NCBI RefSeq assembly: GCF_036245475.1 | Contig: NZ_BTPM01000001.1 | Coordinates: forward strand, 1,922,001-1,986,000 | Direction of reading: 5' to 3' | DNA length: 64,000 nucleotides | From: Vibrio sp. 10N | Lineage (GTDB): Bacteria > Pseudomonadota > Gammaproteobacteria > Enterobacterales > Vibrionaceae | In this document: in pieces, positions 24,876-33,564 of the stretch | How positions within the stretch are numbered: the stretch's first letter is position 1 | Layout: each line of letters begins with the position of its first letter | The notes under the pieces: generated by a model | What the model was told of the DNA's origin: nothing | The model's input: the letters and a program-made list of their open reading frames with translations, nothing else | Databases searched by the model: none | Position numbers and translations under genes: made by a program

Positions 24876-24991
24876 TAACGCCTTGCTAAGTTGCAGCCAA
24901 CAGCCACGAAGCTCAAGCAAAGCCGCGTAATCACTATACTCAACCAAACCAAAATCGCCGACTGTTAGCTGTCGACTTGAGTAATTTGTTA
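24876..24991 (-). repeat. attC 41
   Basis: Class B variant, 116 bp, identical to attC 17. Confidence 0.93.
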
Positions 24992-25300
24992 TAGCCACAT
25001 ATTCTCTCGGACTTCATAGTGCTTTACATGTCGCTCTGGGTTTAGTTTATATTTCTCATCTTCAGGGTATAGTCTTGCAATACTAATATTTTCTCCAGAG
25101 AAGGCTTTAATACACTCAATATCTTCCCAAAAAGTAAGCAAAGTAATTTCCGTACTATTGCCCAAATCTCGCTTTAAAATTTGTGCACCTACAAAACCCT
25201 TTGTGTCTGAAGTATCTTTGATTCCAGTTTCGTAAAGGTACCCTATGAATCCGTCCTCATGCTCTTTAGGACAAGTTGCTTTCCATTCTCTCGCTATCAC
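24989..25300 (-). CDS. ABM-domain protein, copy 2
   Basis: Identical to the 103-residue protein at 10134; likely dimeric alpha/beta barrel of the ABM family. GTG start with GGAG upstream. Confidence 0.78.
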   Translation of the reverse strand: MIAREWKATCPKEHEDGFIGYLYETGIKDTSDTKGFVGAQILKRDLGNSTEITLLTFWEDIECIKAFSGENISIARLYPEDEKYKLNPERHVKHYEVRENMWL

Positions 25301-25326
25301 AAATACTCCATTTTTTGCTGTGGTTA

Positions 25327-25443
25327 TAACGCCTTGCTAAGTTGCAGCTAACGGCCACGAAACTCAAACAAAGCCAACATAATCACTGAACTCAACCAAA
25401 CCAAAATCGCCAAACGTTAGCTGTCGACTTGAGCAATTTGTTA
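25327..25443 (-). repeat. attC 42
   Basis: Class B, 117 bp; near-identical to attC 7, both following a GNAT copy. Confidence 0.92.
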
Positions 25444-25448
25444 TACCA

Positions 25449-25967
25449 TCATGCGCACGAAACCCAATATCTCGCTATTGGATTGGGAAAGACTTTTCCT
25501 TGCACAACTTTATCAAAGTTACCGCCATTGCTTTCAATGACCTTGCGCGATGCGATGTTGTCTTCATCAGCCGTGATCAAAGCGGTAGTAATCCCTAACT
25601 CTAATGCTTTTGGCAGAACAAGTTTAAGCATTGACTTGCCAAAACCTTTAGAACGAAAACTTGGTGCAATATCGTAACCAATATGACCACCCTCAAAGCT
25701 GAGGAACTCGTTGTCTATCGTGTGTCTAACCCTAATAGCACCAATAACTTCACCAGCATTGGACGTTAACCAAAAATGACTACAAGGAACATAACCTTCA
25801 CGTAGGTTTATACCCTTTTCTTCGTTTGTCAGACTTTCTATGTAGTTATCAAAGTCAGAATATCCCTGCTCGTAATAATCCGCATTTTCAGGATCATTAA
25901 CTGCGAAATCATAATAAAACTCTGCAAATGCTTCTTTATAATTTGCTGATGGTGATATTAAATACAT
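25449..25967 (-). CDS. GNAT family N-acetyltransferase, copy 3 of 3
   Basis: Identical to the 172-residue proteins at 4304 and 12000, with the motif A loop RSKGFGKSML. Its upstream attC (25985) is a short class C type related to but distinct from that of copy 2. Confidence 0.9.
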   Translation of the reverse strand: MYLISPSANYKEAFAEFYYDFAVNDPENADYYEQGYSDFDNYIESLTNEEKGINLREGYVPCSHFWLTSNAGEVIGAIRVRHTIDNEFLSFEGGHIGYDIAPSFRSKGFGKSMLKLVLPKALELGITTALITADEDNIASRKVIESNGGNFDKVVQGKVFPNPIARYWVSCA

Positions 25968-25984
25968 TAACTCTCCTGATGGTA

Positions 25985-26076
25985 TAACGCCAAGCTAAGC
26001 TGTGAGTGAACGTGTGCCATAATGAAGCGAAGCGGAATCGGCACGCGTTTACGAATCAGACTTAAGCGCCTTGTTA
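25985..26076 (-). repeat. attC 43 (short)
   Basis: Class C, 92 bp, arms CAAGCTAAGCTGTG and CAGACTTAAGCGCC. Confidence 0.84.
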
Positions 26077-26085
26077 GGTGTTTTT

Positions 26086-26721
26086 TCATACGCCCCCAAT
26101 ATTGACACAAGAGCCATCCCTACTCACATCTTCAACACAATCCAGAAAGAATCTGGCTACATCTGTTCGTGGTATAGGTTTAGCGAAATGTGCTGTGTGT
26201 CCTGGTAGTAACTTGTACTGCCCGTTGGCAGGCTTATCAGTTAATGCGTAAGGTCTGACAACAATAAATGGTAATCTCGTTTCACTACGAACGCGTGCCT
26301 CTGCATTTTCATAATCCTTAAACCCTGCTCGCCCACCAATAAGTGTTAATGATATTTTGATCAGCCAAGAAGACCCTCCTACTCCAACACTAGAAATCAT
26401 CAAGCACCGTGGTGGACTGGATTGCTCTGCCGCAGCTTTCATTATATTTTCTGTGGCATTAGACATAATCTGCACATTCCGACTAGGATTACCTAGAACA
26501 CTGACTACAACATCAGCCCCAGTGACAACTGCAGTGACATCTTCGGCATTGGTAGCATCCCCTTCAATAACTTCAACGCGATTATCATTATTAAGCTCAA
26601 AACTGCTACGTTTTCTAACCAACACACGAAGGGAGTAACCAGAATCGAGTGCCATTTTGACAAACTCACGTCCAACCTTTCCAGTGCAGCCAAATACAGC
26701 AATACATTTATTCTTAGTCAT
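26086..26721 (-). CDS. NAD(P)-binding oxidoreductase (NmrA/SDR-like)
   Basis: 211 aa Rossmann protein. G11-C-T-G-K-V-G17 is the dinucleotide loop, EGDATN the acidic/second-strand region, and VVRPYALTDKP the substrate side. This is the atypical SDR/NmrA group acting on NAD(P)H-dependent substrates or as redox sensors. The catalytic Y-x3-K is not clear, so reductase activity is uncertain. GAGG lies upstream of the ATG. Confidence 0.85.
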   Translation of the reverse strand: MTKNKCIAVFGCTGKVGREFVKMALDSGYSLRVLVRKRSSFELNNDNRVEVIEGDATNAEDVTAVVTGADVVVSVLGNPSRNVQIMSNATENIMKAAAEQSSPPRCLMISSVGVGGSSWLIKISLTLIGGRAGFKDYENAEARVRSETRLPFIVVRPYALTDKPANGQYKLLPGHTAHFAKPIPRTDVARFFLDCVEDVSRDGSCVNIGGV

Positions 26722-26784
26722 ATATAACCTCTTTTTTGATGTTTGAGATTCATGTCAATACCTATGGGTGCACGTGTTGACACC

Positions 26785-26901
26785 TAACGCCTTGTTAAGT
26801 AGCAGCTAACTACCACCAAACTCAAACAAGACCACCGTAATCACTCAACTCAACCAAACCAAAATCGCCAAACGTTAGCTGTCTGCTTGAACAATTTGTT
26901 A
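26785..26901 (-). repeat. attC 44
   Basis: Class A, 117 bp, intact. Confidence 0.92.
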
Positions 26902-26923
26902 GAGCCCCGTGCCCGACGTTGCT

Positions 26924-27244
26924 CTACTTTCCTACCCCATGTATACATGCAACATTCACCGCATATTGGTCAGGCCTAGAGCGTCTTTGATGGTGAGTGT
27001 AAATGCCACAGGTCTTACAAAAGTAGTGTTTTGCCGTCATCGTGTGAAATTGATAAAGAGTTAAATTGCTCAAACCAGATTTAACTTGGAGAAGTGCTAA
27101 CGGAACGGGCGTCATTTTTGAGTTTCGAATAGTGCAAATAGAACAGGAACACTCGTATTGTTCCAGCTCCCCAGATTTACTTTGAAATTCAATTTGTACT
27201 GCACCACAGTGACAAGAGGCTTTAAAAGAGTGTTCGTTACTCAC
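26924..27244 (-). CDS. GFA family zinc protein, short
   Basis: 106 aa GFA/CENP-V protein with zinc ligands CHCG (residue ~11), CSCSIC (~32) and CKTCG (~75), and the HHQRRSRPDQYAVNVACIHGV block. It is closely related to the 131-aa protein at 44284 but ends ~15 residues earlier, just after the GV, so the C-terminus may be truncated. GTG start with distant AGGA. Confidence 0.83.
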   Translation of the reverse strand: MSNEHSFKASCHCGAVQIEFQSKSGELEQYECSCSICTIRNSKMTPVPLALLQVKSGLSNLTLYQFHTMTAKHYFCKTCGIYTHHQRRSRPDQYAVNVACIHGVGK

Positions 27245-27283
27245 AACTGTACCATATCCTTATGATTAGCCTCAGAGGGGCTA

Positions 27284-27401
27284 TAACGCCTTGTTAAGTA
27301 GCAGCTAACTGCCACCACACCCAAACAAAGCCACCGTAATCACTAAACTCAATTCAAATCTAAATCGCCAAACGTTAGCTGTCTGCTTGAACAATTTGTT
27401 A
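27284..27401 (-). repeat. attC 45
   Basis: Class A, 118 bp, intact. Confidence 0.92.
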
Positions 27402-27785
27402 TAACCCTGATACCACCGCATCTACCTCTGTCTCTACCAGCCATTCTGGCTCAATAAAGCCTTTTACCTCAACAAATGTGCAAGCGGGACGTTGAGTAGA
27501 GAATAATTCTCCATAAGCTTTAGCTGCTTGCTCCCACTCTTTAATATTTGTGAGCATTATCCTAGTGCGAATAACATCTTCAACGCTACCACCTGCTTCT
27601 TCAATCGCTTTTATTGAAAGCGTCAAACAGTATTTAGTTTGATCATATACACTTCCAATAAACATAGTGCGACCATTATCGATTGGTGCTGTGCCGGAGA
27701 CGGCTATATGGTTTCCTATACGACTCGCACGAAAAAACCCAATAGGCTCTTCCAAATGAGAGCCAGAACTTACTAATTTTCGCAT
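27399..27785 (-). CDS. RidA family protein
   Basis: YjgF/YER057c/UK114 family, 128 aa. Family members deaminate reactive enamines/imines. It shows VSGTAPID in the first half, IEEAGGSVEDVIRTRIMLTNI in the middle (with the active-site Arg region) and RPACTFVEV near the end. AGGGAAGAAC precedes the ATG. Confidence 0.9.
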   Translation of the reverse strand: MRKLVSSGSHLEEPIGFFRASRIGNHIAVSGTAPIDNGRTMFIGSVYDQTKYCLTLSIKAIEEAGGSVEDVIRTRIMLTNIKEWEQAAKAYGELFSTQRPACTFVEVKGFIEPEWLVETEVDAVVSGL

Positions 27786-27803
27786 GTTCTTCCCTAAGGG
27801 TTA

Positions 27804-27920
27804 TAACGCCTTGCTGAGTTGCAGCTAACGAACACAACACTCAAACAAAGCCACCTTAATCACTGAACTCAACCAAACCAAAATCGCCAAACGTTAGCTG
27901 TCTGCTTGAGCAACTTGTTA
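27804..27920 (-). repeat. attC 46
   Basis: Class B, 117 bp, variants GCTGAGTTGC and CAACTTG. Confidence 0.91.
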
Positions 27921-28230
27921 GTTTTTTTCGTGCGAAGAAGCCGACGTTTGGCACCAAGATCTTAAAGAAACGCTCCAAAGCCTACACTGCCGATGAACCC
28001 AATGCACAAGCATTGAACTTTCCACCAACTCGCTGCCTAAGATGGCGAGACTTAAAGGCAACTCACGGCTCTTGCGCTGAAGCTGACAACCAAATGCACC
28101 ATACGCGAAGTTGAGCGACGCTCTATCCAAGCAAAAGAAACAGCACGCGCGGTTTTGAAGATTGGCACTGACGAGCAGGTGTAAAGCTAGAACGATGAAC
28201 ACCTATTCCAATGAACTCAACCGAGAAAAC
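27921..28230 (-). repeat. ORF-poor 310 bp cassette, copy 2 of 13
   Basis: Minus-strand frame intact for ~94 codons from GTG at 28202, with GGAA three bases before it; the plus-strand frame lacks its ATG (AAG). The CAATGC-ACAA-GCATTG hairpin is kept with a changed loop. Confidence 0.85.
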
Positions 28231-28347
28231 TAACGCCTTGTTGAGTAGCAGCTAACTGCCACCGAACCCCAACAAAGCCACCGTAATCACTAAATTCAAC
28301 CAAACCAAAATCGCCAAACGTTAGCTGTCTGCTTGAACAATTTGTTA
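28231..28347 (-). repeat. attC 47
   Basis: Class A, 117 bp, left arm GTTGAGTAGC. Confidence 0.91.
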
Positions 28348-28348
28348 G

Positions 28349-29125
28349 CTATTTTTTTGCGTACTTTTTAGCAAACTCTCTTAATACCTGACTATTATTC
28401 GCAGATTCTACGACTCCACACGCCGTACCATCAAACGATACATCTGGGTTCGAATACACTGGTATTACATTTTGCTCATAAGACATCACTGTTCCACGCT
28501 GTGAACAAACAAAACCAAGTGAATAACTCTTTTTGGGTGGATAGTAACTTCTAAAGTACTCTTCCAAGTCAAATTTTTCATCAGCAGCTTTTAAAGTTCT
28601 CATATCATGAGAGGCACCACTCAAATGCCCAATTTCATGCTCCATAACATGATCTGGACAATTCAATGCAATTGTATACGTAAATGATGAATTAGAACTG
28701 TACCCACACCAATTTGACTCATGGCTGTCCAGCCAATTAGAAAACACAATTGCAGTAAATATTGGCTCACCTCGCTCATTTACTTCGGGCAGCTCTCGTC
28801 TTAATTTTAACTCCAACAATGCTTCTGCTGCATTTACATCCTGAAACCAAGTAGAGTCCATAGCTGTAACATATTCTATGTGTGTTACTTCTCTTACTAT
28901 AGGAATACAAGAATTTTCCAAGGTTAAATTGGAGTAAGCAACCCATGAGTTAATTTTTGCGCCAACAAATTCCCTAGAATATTCGTCAAGAACTTGTTCA
29001 TTTACGTAGAAATGCAACTCTGTCTTCAATGGATTTTTTGCTTCACATTCTGGCAACGAAAGCTGACCGGCTTTAGTCGCAAACGTTATTATGGCTAACA
29101 TTATCAAACAGCTGAGAATTTTCAT
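28349..29125 (-). CDS. Secreted metzincin-type zinc protease
   Basis: 258 aa with a probable signal peptide (hydrophobic residues 5-19). The zinc motif H163-E-I-G-H167-L-S-G-A-S-H173-D is the metzincin HExxHxxGxxH-D form, and V213-M214-S-Y is the Met-turn, so the catalytic core is complete. Five or more cysteines suggest disulphides in an extracellular or periplasmic enzyme. AAAGGGG lies upstream of the ATG. The substrate is unknown. Confidence 0.87.
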   Translation of the reverse strand: MKILSCLIMLAIITFATKAGQLSLPECEAKNPLKTELHFYVNEQVLDEYSREFVGAKINSWVAYSNLTLENSCIPIVREVTHIEYVTAMDSTWFQDVNAAEALLELKLRRELPEVNERGEPIFTAIVFSNWLDSHESNWCGYSSNSSFTYTIALNCPDHVMEHEIGHLSGASHDMRTLKAADEKFDLEEYFRSYYPPKKSYSLGFVCSQRGTVMSYEQNVIPVYSNPDVSFDGTACGVVESANNSQVLREFAKKYAKK

Positions 29126-29142
29126 TATACCCCTTTGATAGC

Positions 29143-29260
29143 TAACGCCTTGTTAAGTAGCAGCTAACTGCCACGGCACTCAAACAAAACCACCGTAATC
29201 ACTAAACTTAATTCAAAACAAAATCGGCAAGCGTTAGCTGTCTGCTTGAACAATTTGTTA
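29143..29260 (-). repeat. attC 48
   Basis: Class A, 118 bp, intact. Confidence 0.92.
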
Positions 29261-29264
29261 GCTG

Positions 29265-29588
29265 CTATAGGCCAAACTCTGCGTTGTGGATTTTGAAGAT
29301 ATTGACCATAGGTTCTTCCCAACCCAAGCATGTCTTGAGTTGTTCCACAATTGGTTTGACCACATCTCGACTTACGTTAATCTCGACTTTTATGAGGGAG
29401 TAATTTTCTACAGTTCCTTTGACTCCAAATATCGGATTTGAACCAGCCAAGGCACGATGAGAACCAGTAACAGAGCCAATAGCCCAACAGTGATCATAAT
29501 TACCTATTTTGTCTGCACCACTCTCATGTAGGGTACTCAAAACCATATCTTGCTGTTCTGGTTTACAAAAGATTTCTAACTTATACAT
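29265..29588 (-). CDS. YqfO-type (CutA1-like) protein, copy 1
   Basis: 107 aa, matching the stand-alone version of the middle domain of NIF3/YqfO: GADKIGNYDHCWAIGSVTG, then FKPxxG-like AGSNPIFGVKGTVE, then a CutA-like beta-alpha unit. It probably forms a trimer; function unsettled. A near-identical copy at 45717 is the cassette next to attI. Confidence 0.87.
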   Translation of the reverse strand: MYKLEIFCKPEQQDMVLSTLHESGADKIGNYDHCWAIGSVTGSHRALAGSNPIFGVKGTVENYSLIKVEINVSRDVVKPIVEQLKTCLGWEEPMVNIFKIHNAEFGL

Positions 29589-29619
29589 TCTCAGACTGAC
29601 TCATATTTCGTAATGCAGC

Positions 29620-29736
29620 TAACGCCTTGTTAAGTAGCAGCTAACTACCATTGCACTCAAACAAAGCCACCGTAATCACTAAACTCAACCAAACCAAAAT
29701 CGCCGACTGTTAGCTGTCTGCTTGAACAATTTGTTA
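29620..29736 (-). repeat. attC 49
   Basis: Class A, 117 bp, intact. Confidence 0.92.
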
Positions 29737-30180
29737 TGTTTGCTTTTCCAACGTGCTCAGCTCCAATCGATCACCCACTACTTCAATATTGGCTAAGGTA
29801 AATCCGTGGGATTGATACAGTGACATTGCGGGTGAATTAGACGTAGCCGTGGTCACGGATAAGACCTGTTCTCGAGGTAAAACTGCATCTATTAACTTAC
29901 TAGCGATCCCTTTTCGGAACATAGATGGGTCGACAACGAGTCTGTTTATGTGCAAACGGTTGGAGCCTAATACCTCGACTTCTATAACACCAAGTAAAAC
30001 CCTTTCAACCATAAAACCCAGAAATCGGCTTTTAGAACCGACTATACTTTCCGCTCTCTCATTCATCGGAGGGAAGGAAGCTAAACCTAATAGCTTTGCT
30101 TCAACTCGGTATGCATTTAGTGAAACACTAAGTATCTTATTTGCAACATCGACATCTCGATTATTAAGTTCGACAATCAT
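29734..30180 (-). CDS. GNAT family N-acetyltransferase
   Basis: 148 aa acetyltransferase. INRLVVDPSMFRKGIASKLI is motif A, and SNSPAMSLYQSHGFTL the C-terminal motif. The start at 30180 has AAAGGA nine bases ahead; the nine-codon extension into the attC is unlikely. Substrate unknown. Confidence 0.86.
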   Translation of the reverse strand: MIVELNNRDVDVANKILSVSLNAYRVEAKLLGLASFPPMNERAESIVGSKSRFLGFMVERVLLGVIEVEVLGSNRLHINRLVVDPSMFRKGIASKLIDAVLPREQVLSVTTATSNSPAMSLYQSHGFTLANIEVVGDRLELSTLEKQT

Positions 30181-30210
30181 CGCCAAATATCCTTTCGGGC
30201 ATCGCAAACA

Positions 30211-30330
30211 TAACGCCCGCTTAAGTGGTGAGTAACGCTACACCGAACCTGATTTGTGCGCCGTAATCACCTAAACCTGAGTCAGCACAAAAGTCGGCGA
30301 GCGTTACGAATCCACTTGAAGCGTTTGTTA
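30211..30330 (-). repeat. attC 50
   Basis: Class C, 120 bp, arms CCGCTTAAGTGGTG and CCACTTGAAGCG. Confidence 0.86.
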
Positions 30331-30336
30331 TGGTTG

Positions 30337-30804
30337 CTAGTTTGCGTTGTCAGCTGTCTTTAACACGGATAGCATTGTTTTCATTGACTCATTGAGCTCT
30401 AAATCAAAATCATACTCATCCATCGTTTTTAACTGAGATACTGTCTTCAATAATGCTGAGTTATTTTCATATTTCTCAGGTTCACTTTCATAAAGGTTTA
30501 AAAGCTCTTCTTTTAGAAAATCAAACTCTGCAATTTTGGCCTTGCGTTCAGATTTAGTTTCAGACTCCTTTTTTTCCTGCAAAGTTCCTATAATAGCTAA
30601 GCCAAACCCAATTATATTAACAACTATTAATTGAAGACCTAGCTGTTGAAAATTGATGGCATCAATAACCCTCATAGTCCCAAAAATTGTTTCATACGTC
30701 TGAAATATGTATGCGTACCCACTGTAACTTCCATTCAAAAATGGAGGATAGGCAATACACAAAATCGAACCCACTACTGAAATGAAGTATCCCTTACTTT
30801 TCAT
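30337..30804 (-). CDS. Two-TM protein with charged tail, 155 aa
   Basis: Not recognised. Hydrophobic segments near residues 6-24 and 55-73 are followed by a highly charged, probably helical cytoplasmic tail (EKKESETKSERKAK...). ATG at 30804 has AGGA six bases ahead. Unusually, ~190 bp separates it from the upstream attC 51. Confidence 0.72.
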   Translation of the reverse strand: MKSKGYFISVVGSILCIAYPPFLNGSYSGYAYIFQTYETIFGTMRVIDAINFQQLGLQLIVVNIIGFGLAIIGTLQEKKESETKSERKAKIAEFDFLKEELLNLYESEPEKYENNSALLKTVSQLKTMDEYDFDLELNESMKTMLSVLKTADNAN

Positions 30805-30995
30805 CACACTTCCTATTTTAACGTTGAAGAAATTTTAACTCTTAAATCCTGCGGATATTGACTTTAGAGAAACATATCACTGAAATTTAAACATGAAATA
30901 ATGCCAAGAAAGAGATTCATATCACTCTCATATAAGCCAAAAACATAACCGTTTATTTTTTATAACCCTAACGGCTGATTTTTCACCCTGCACCA
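30805..30995 (-). other. AT-rich cassette leader
   Basis: 191 bp without a gene between attC 51 and the two-TM gene, much more AT-rich than the attC. It may hold the cassette's own promoter, but I could not settle on a -35/-10 pair. Confidence 0.4.
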
Positions 30996-31113
30996 TAACG
31001 CCTTGTTAAGTTGCAGCTAACTACCACTAGACTCAAACAAGACCACCGAAATCACTAAACTCAATTCAAACCAAAGTCGCCAACTGTTAGCTGTCTGCTT
31101 AAACAATTTGTTA
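30996..31113 (-). repeat. attC 51
   Basis: Class A, 118 bp, variants GTTAAGTTGC and CTTAAACAA. Confidence 0.91.
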
Positions 31114-31488
31114 TGCGACTGGTGGTGATAGCTTTGAATTTGCCATTCTTACGATCTGACGGACGGGTTGCAAATGAATTTCAGCAATAATTGCGGATAC
31201 AAAACCCATTATCACCACAGGAATGCCAACAGAAAAACTAAACCACATCGCACCACTTAACTCGGGCTGTCCCCACTGACTAAAAATCGATGATAGAATT
31301 GAAGAAAGTACCAACGTCAAAGCGATAAGCTGAGTCCAAGTATGAGTCGACACTACAAAAGTATTTGAATAGGCACTTTTACGAATAATCGCCTTACCCG
31401 TTAATGCCCCCATTTTCACTCGAATACTTGAATTGCTGCCAGATACTTCATACCCCTGAGCAACTAACTCATCAACTATTTCTTCCAC
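31111..31488 (-). CDS. Small membrane protein, copy 2 of 2
   Basis: Copy of the 125-aa protein at 20686 with one visible residue change (S to N in the C-terminal RMxNSKL). Start GTG with AAGGAG. Its stop is in attC 51. Confidence 0.72.
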   Translation of the reverse strand: MEEIVDELVAQGYEVSGSNSSIRVKMGALTGKAIIRKSAYSNTFVVSTHTWTQLIALTLVLSSILSSIFSQWGQPELSGAMWFSFSVGIPVVIMGFVSAIIAEIHLQPVRQIVRMANSKLSPPVA

Positions 31489-31513
31489 TCGAAACTCCTT
31501 TTTCTGGGTCGCA

Positions 31514-31630
31514 TAACGCCTTGTTAAGTAGCAGCTAACTGCCACTACACTCAAACAAATCCACCGTAATCACTGAATTCAACCAAACCAAAATCGCCGA
31601 CGGTTAGCTGTCTGCTTGAACAATTTGTTA
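31514..31630 (-). repeat. attC 52
   Basis: Class A, 117 bp, intact. Confidence 0.92.
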
Positions 31631-32314
31631 TGCAAATACACGATGCGAACTAACAACTTCATTGAAGAGAGACGTCACTTTTTCAATCGCTAGATCCATA
31701 TTGCTTTCAAAATCATTCGGAACGTTCTCAGCTAGATCTGACACGGATCTTAAGCTCATAAACGGACACTTTAGCAAGCAACAAACTTGAGCTATCGCGG
31801 CACTCTCCATGTCAACAGAAATTCCAGATGTAATCGATGCAATGGTTAGTTTACTTGTGCGATTTTTTACAAAACTATCTCCACTACACATAATGCCAAA
31901 GTTCGTTGCTGGATGCTCTTGAATCTTACAAAACAGAGAAGGCTTAATGGTCTCTGTTATATGGGAATCAATAGAAGGCACCCATGCATGGTGCCTGTTT
32001 GGAGCATCAATATTAAAGTCATGTTGAACAAACCGAGTAGAATAAACGACATCCCCTACTTTCAAGCCATCATTAATTGCTCCACAAATGCCGACATTAA
32101 TTATTTCGTCAACGCCCTCTTTTTGAATTAGGGCTTGGCTAGCCATCGATGCAACCACTTTACCGAGGCCACAAATCACCAAGGATATATCGATGCCCCC
32201 CACTTTTCCGCTAAAGACTGGAAAAGGGAATACGTCAGTTCGCTTTAGTCCATACTGTGTAATTAGTGGTTGAGCCTCTCGTCTGATAGCGCAAATGATT
32301 CCCATATGATTCAT
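31628..32314 (-). CDS. Nucleoside phosphorylase / MTAN-like nucleosidase
   Basis: PNP/UDP superfamily, 228 aa; cleaves the N-glycosidic bond of purine nucleosides such as methylthioadenosine. It shows GIICAIRREAQPL, VFSGKVGGIDISLVICGLGKV, NVGICGAI, SVDMESAAIAQVC (ribose-binding Met-Glu) and LRSVSDLAE with the catalytic Asp. ATG at 32314 has GGAG six bases ahead. A hopanoid-type or MTAN-type specificity cannot be separated here. Confidence 0.87.
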   Translation of the reverse strand: MNHMGIICAIRREAQPLITQYGLKRTDVFPFPVFSGKVGGIDISLVICGLGKVVASMASQALIQKEGVDEIINVGICGAINDGLKVGDVVYSTRFVQHDFNIDAPNRHHAWVPSIDSHITETIKPSLFCKIQEHPATNFGIMCSGDSFVKNRTSKLTIASITSGISVDMESAAIAQVCCLLKCPFMSLRSVSDLAENVPNDFESNMDLAIEKVTSLFNEVVSSHRVFA

Positions 32315-32331
32315 GATGTACTCCGATTGCA

Positions 32332-32448
32332 TAACGCCTTGTTAAGTAGCAGCTAACTGCCGCCGTACTCAAACAAAGCCACCATAATCACTGAACTCCA
32401 CCAAACCGAAATTGCCAAGCGTTAGCTGTCTGCTTGAACAATTTGTTA
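32332..32448 (-). repeat. attC 53
   Basis: Class A, 117 bp, intact. Confidence 0.92.
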
Positions 32449-32455
32449 TGCGATT

Positions 32456-32983
32456 TTACCCTACGTGTTCCACGATCCTATTAGCCACTTCAGATGCCGA
32501 CAAATTTGAGTTGTCTATTGATATGGTGTTTCTATGCTTGATACCAATGAACTTCATGTCGCCTAATATTTGATTTATTACATCTAGACATGAGACTTTA
32601 TGGGAATTGAGCCTTTCTTTTGACACAGCTCGTTGGCGAATAACTTCATGGTTTGGATTTAAGTGAATGGGATAGACTTCAACACCATTTTTATCGAAAA
32701 AATCTAAATATTTATTGATTTCCGTTGAGTCACTTTCAGAACAGGTCATGTAGGTCATTACGAGGTGAGTTACACCTATCTCCTTCGCTTTAGAGATTGT
32801 TGTTCGTCGGATTTGATTCGTAAAATCGAAAAAATCCTTATCACCAAATTCATCATAGATGGATAAGCTTAAATCCACCGCTAAGTGGTTATGGAAAAGC
32901 TTGTAACCAAAATGTTTGGACAATTCTTTAGCTACCGTTAACTTACCCGCTGCTGGGGCACCATGCAACCATACTAATTTCAT
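32456..32983 (-). CDS. P-loop kinase-like ATPase
   Basis: 175 aa P-loop protein. G8-A-P-A-A-G-K-L-T16 is a Walker A loop, and LVMTYMTCSESD is a strand at the Walker B position; IRQRAVSKER resembles the LID/arginine region of small-molecule kinases (shikimate kinase/chloramphenicol phosphotransferase-like). AGGA precedes the ATG. A role in modifying a small molecule is possible but the substrate is unknown. Confidence 0.82.
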   Translation of the reverse strand: MKLVWLHGAPAAGKLTVAKELSKHFGYKLFHNHLAVDLSLSIYDEFGDKDFFDFTNQIRRTTISKAKEIGVTHLVMTYMTCSESDSTEINKYLDFFDKNGVEVYPIHLNPNHEVIRQRAVSKERLNSHKVSCLDVINQILGDMKFIGIKHRNTISIDNSNLSASEVANRIVEHVG

Positions 32984-33013
32984 ACGTCTGTCCTTGAATT
33001 ATTGCGAGTCGCA

Positions 33014-33130
33014 TAACGCCTTGCTAAGTTGCAGCTAACGACCACGACACTCAAGCAAAGCCACCGTAATCACTGAACTCAACCAAACCAAAATCGCCAA
33101 ACGTTAGCTGTCTGCTTGAGCAATTTGTTA
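33014..33130 (-). repeat. attC 54
   Basis: Class B, 117 bp, intact. Confidence 0.92.
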
Positions 33131-33440
33131 GCTTTTTCCGTGCGATGAAGCCAACGTTTGGCACCAAGATTTCAAAGAAACGCTCCAAAGCCGACACCAC
33201 CGATGTACCAAATGCAGAAGCATTGAACTTTCAACCAACTTGCTGCTAAAGATGGCGATACTTAAAGGCAACTCAAGGCTCTTGCGCTAAAGCTGACAAC
33301 CAAGTGCTCCATAATCGAAGTCGGTTGACGCCCTTTCCAAGCAAAAGAAACAGCACGCGCGGTTTTGCGATTTGGCACTAACGAGCAGGTGTAAAGTTAG
33401 AACGCTGAACCCCTACTCCAATGAACTTAACCGAGAAAGC
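33131..33440 (-). repeat. ORF-poor 310 bp cassette, copy 3 of 13
   Basis: Both main frames are broken: the plus frame by TAA in the TGCTGCTAA segment near 33244, the minus frame by TAG in the CTAAAGCTGAC segment near 33288. Sequence otherwise aligns end to end with the other copies. Confidence 0.85.
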
Positions 33441-33557
33441 TAACGCCTTGTTAAGTAGCAGCTAACTGCCACTGCACTCGAACAAAGCCACCGTAATCAC
33501 TTAACTCAACCAAACCAAAATCGCCGACTGTTAGCTGTCTGCTTGAACAAATTGTTA
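33441..33557 (-). repeat. attC 55
   Basis: Class A, 117 bp, ending CAAATTGTTA like attC 5. Confidence 0.92.
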
Positions 33558-33564
33558 GGTGAAT

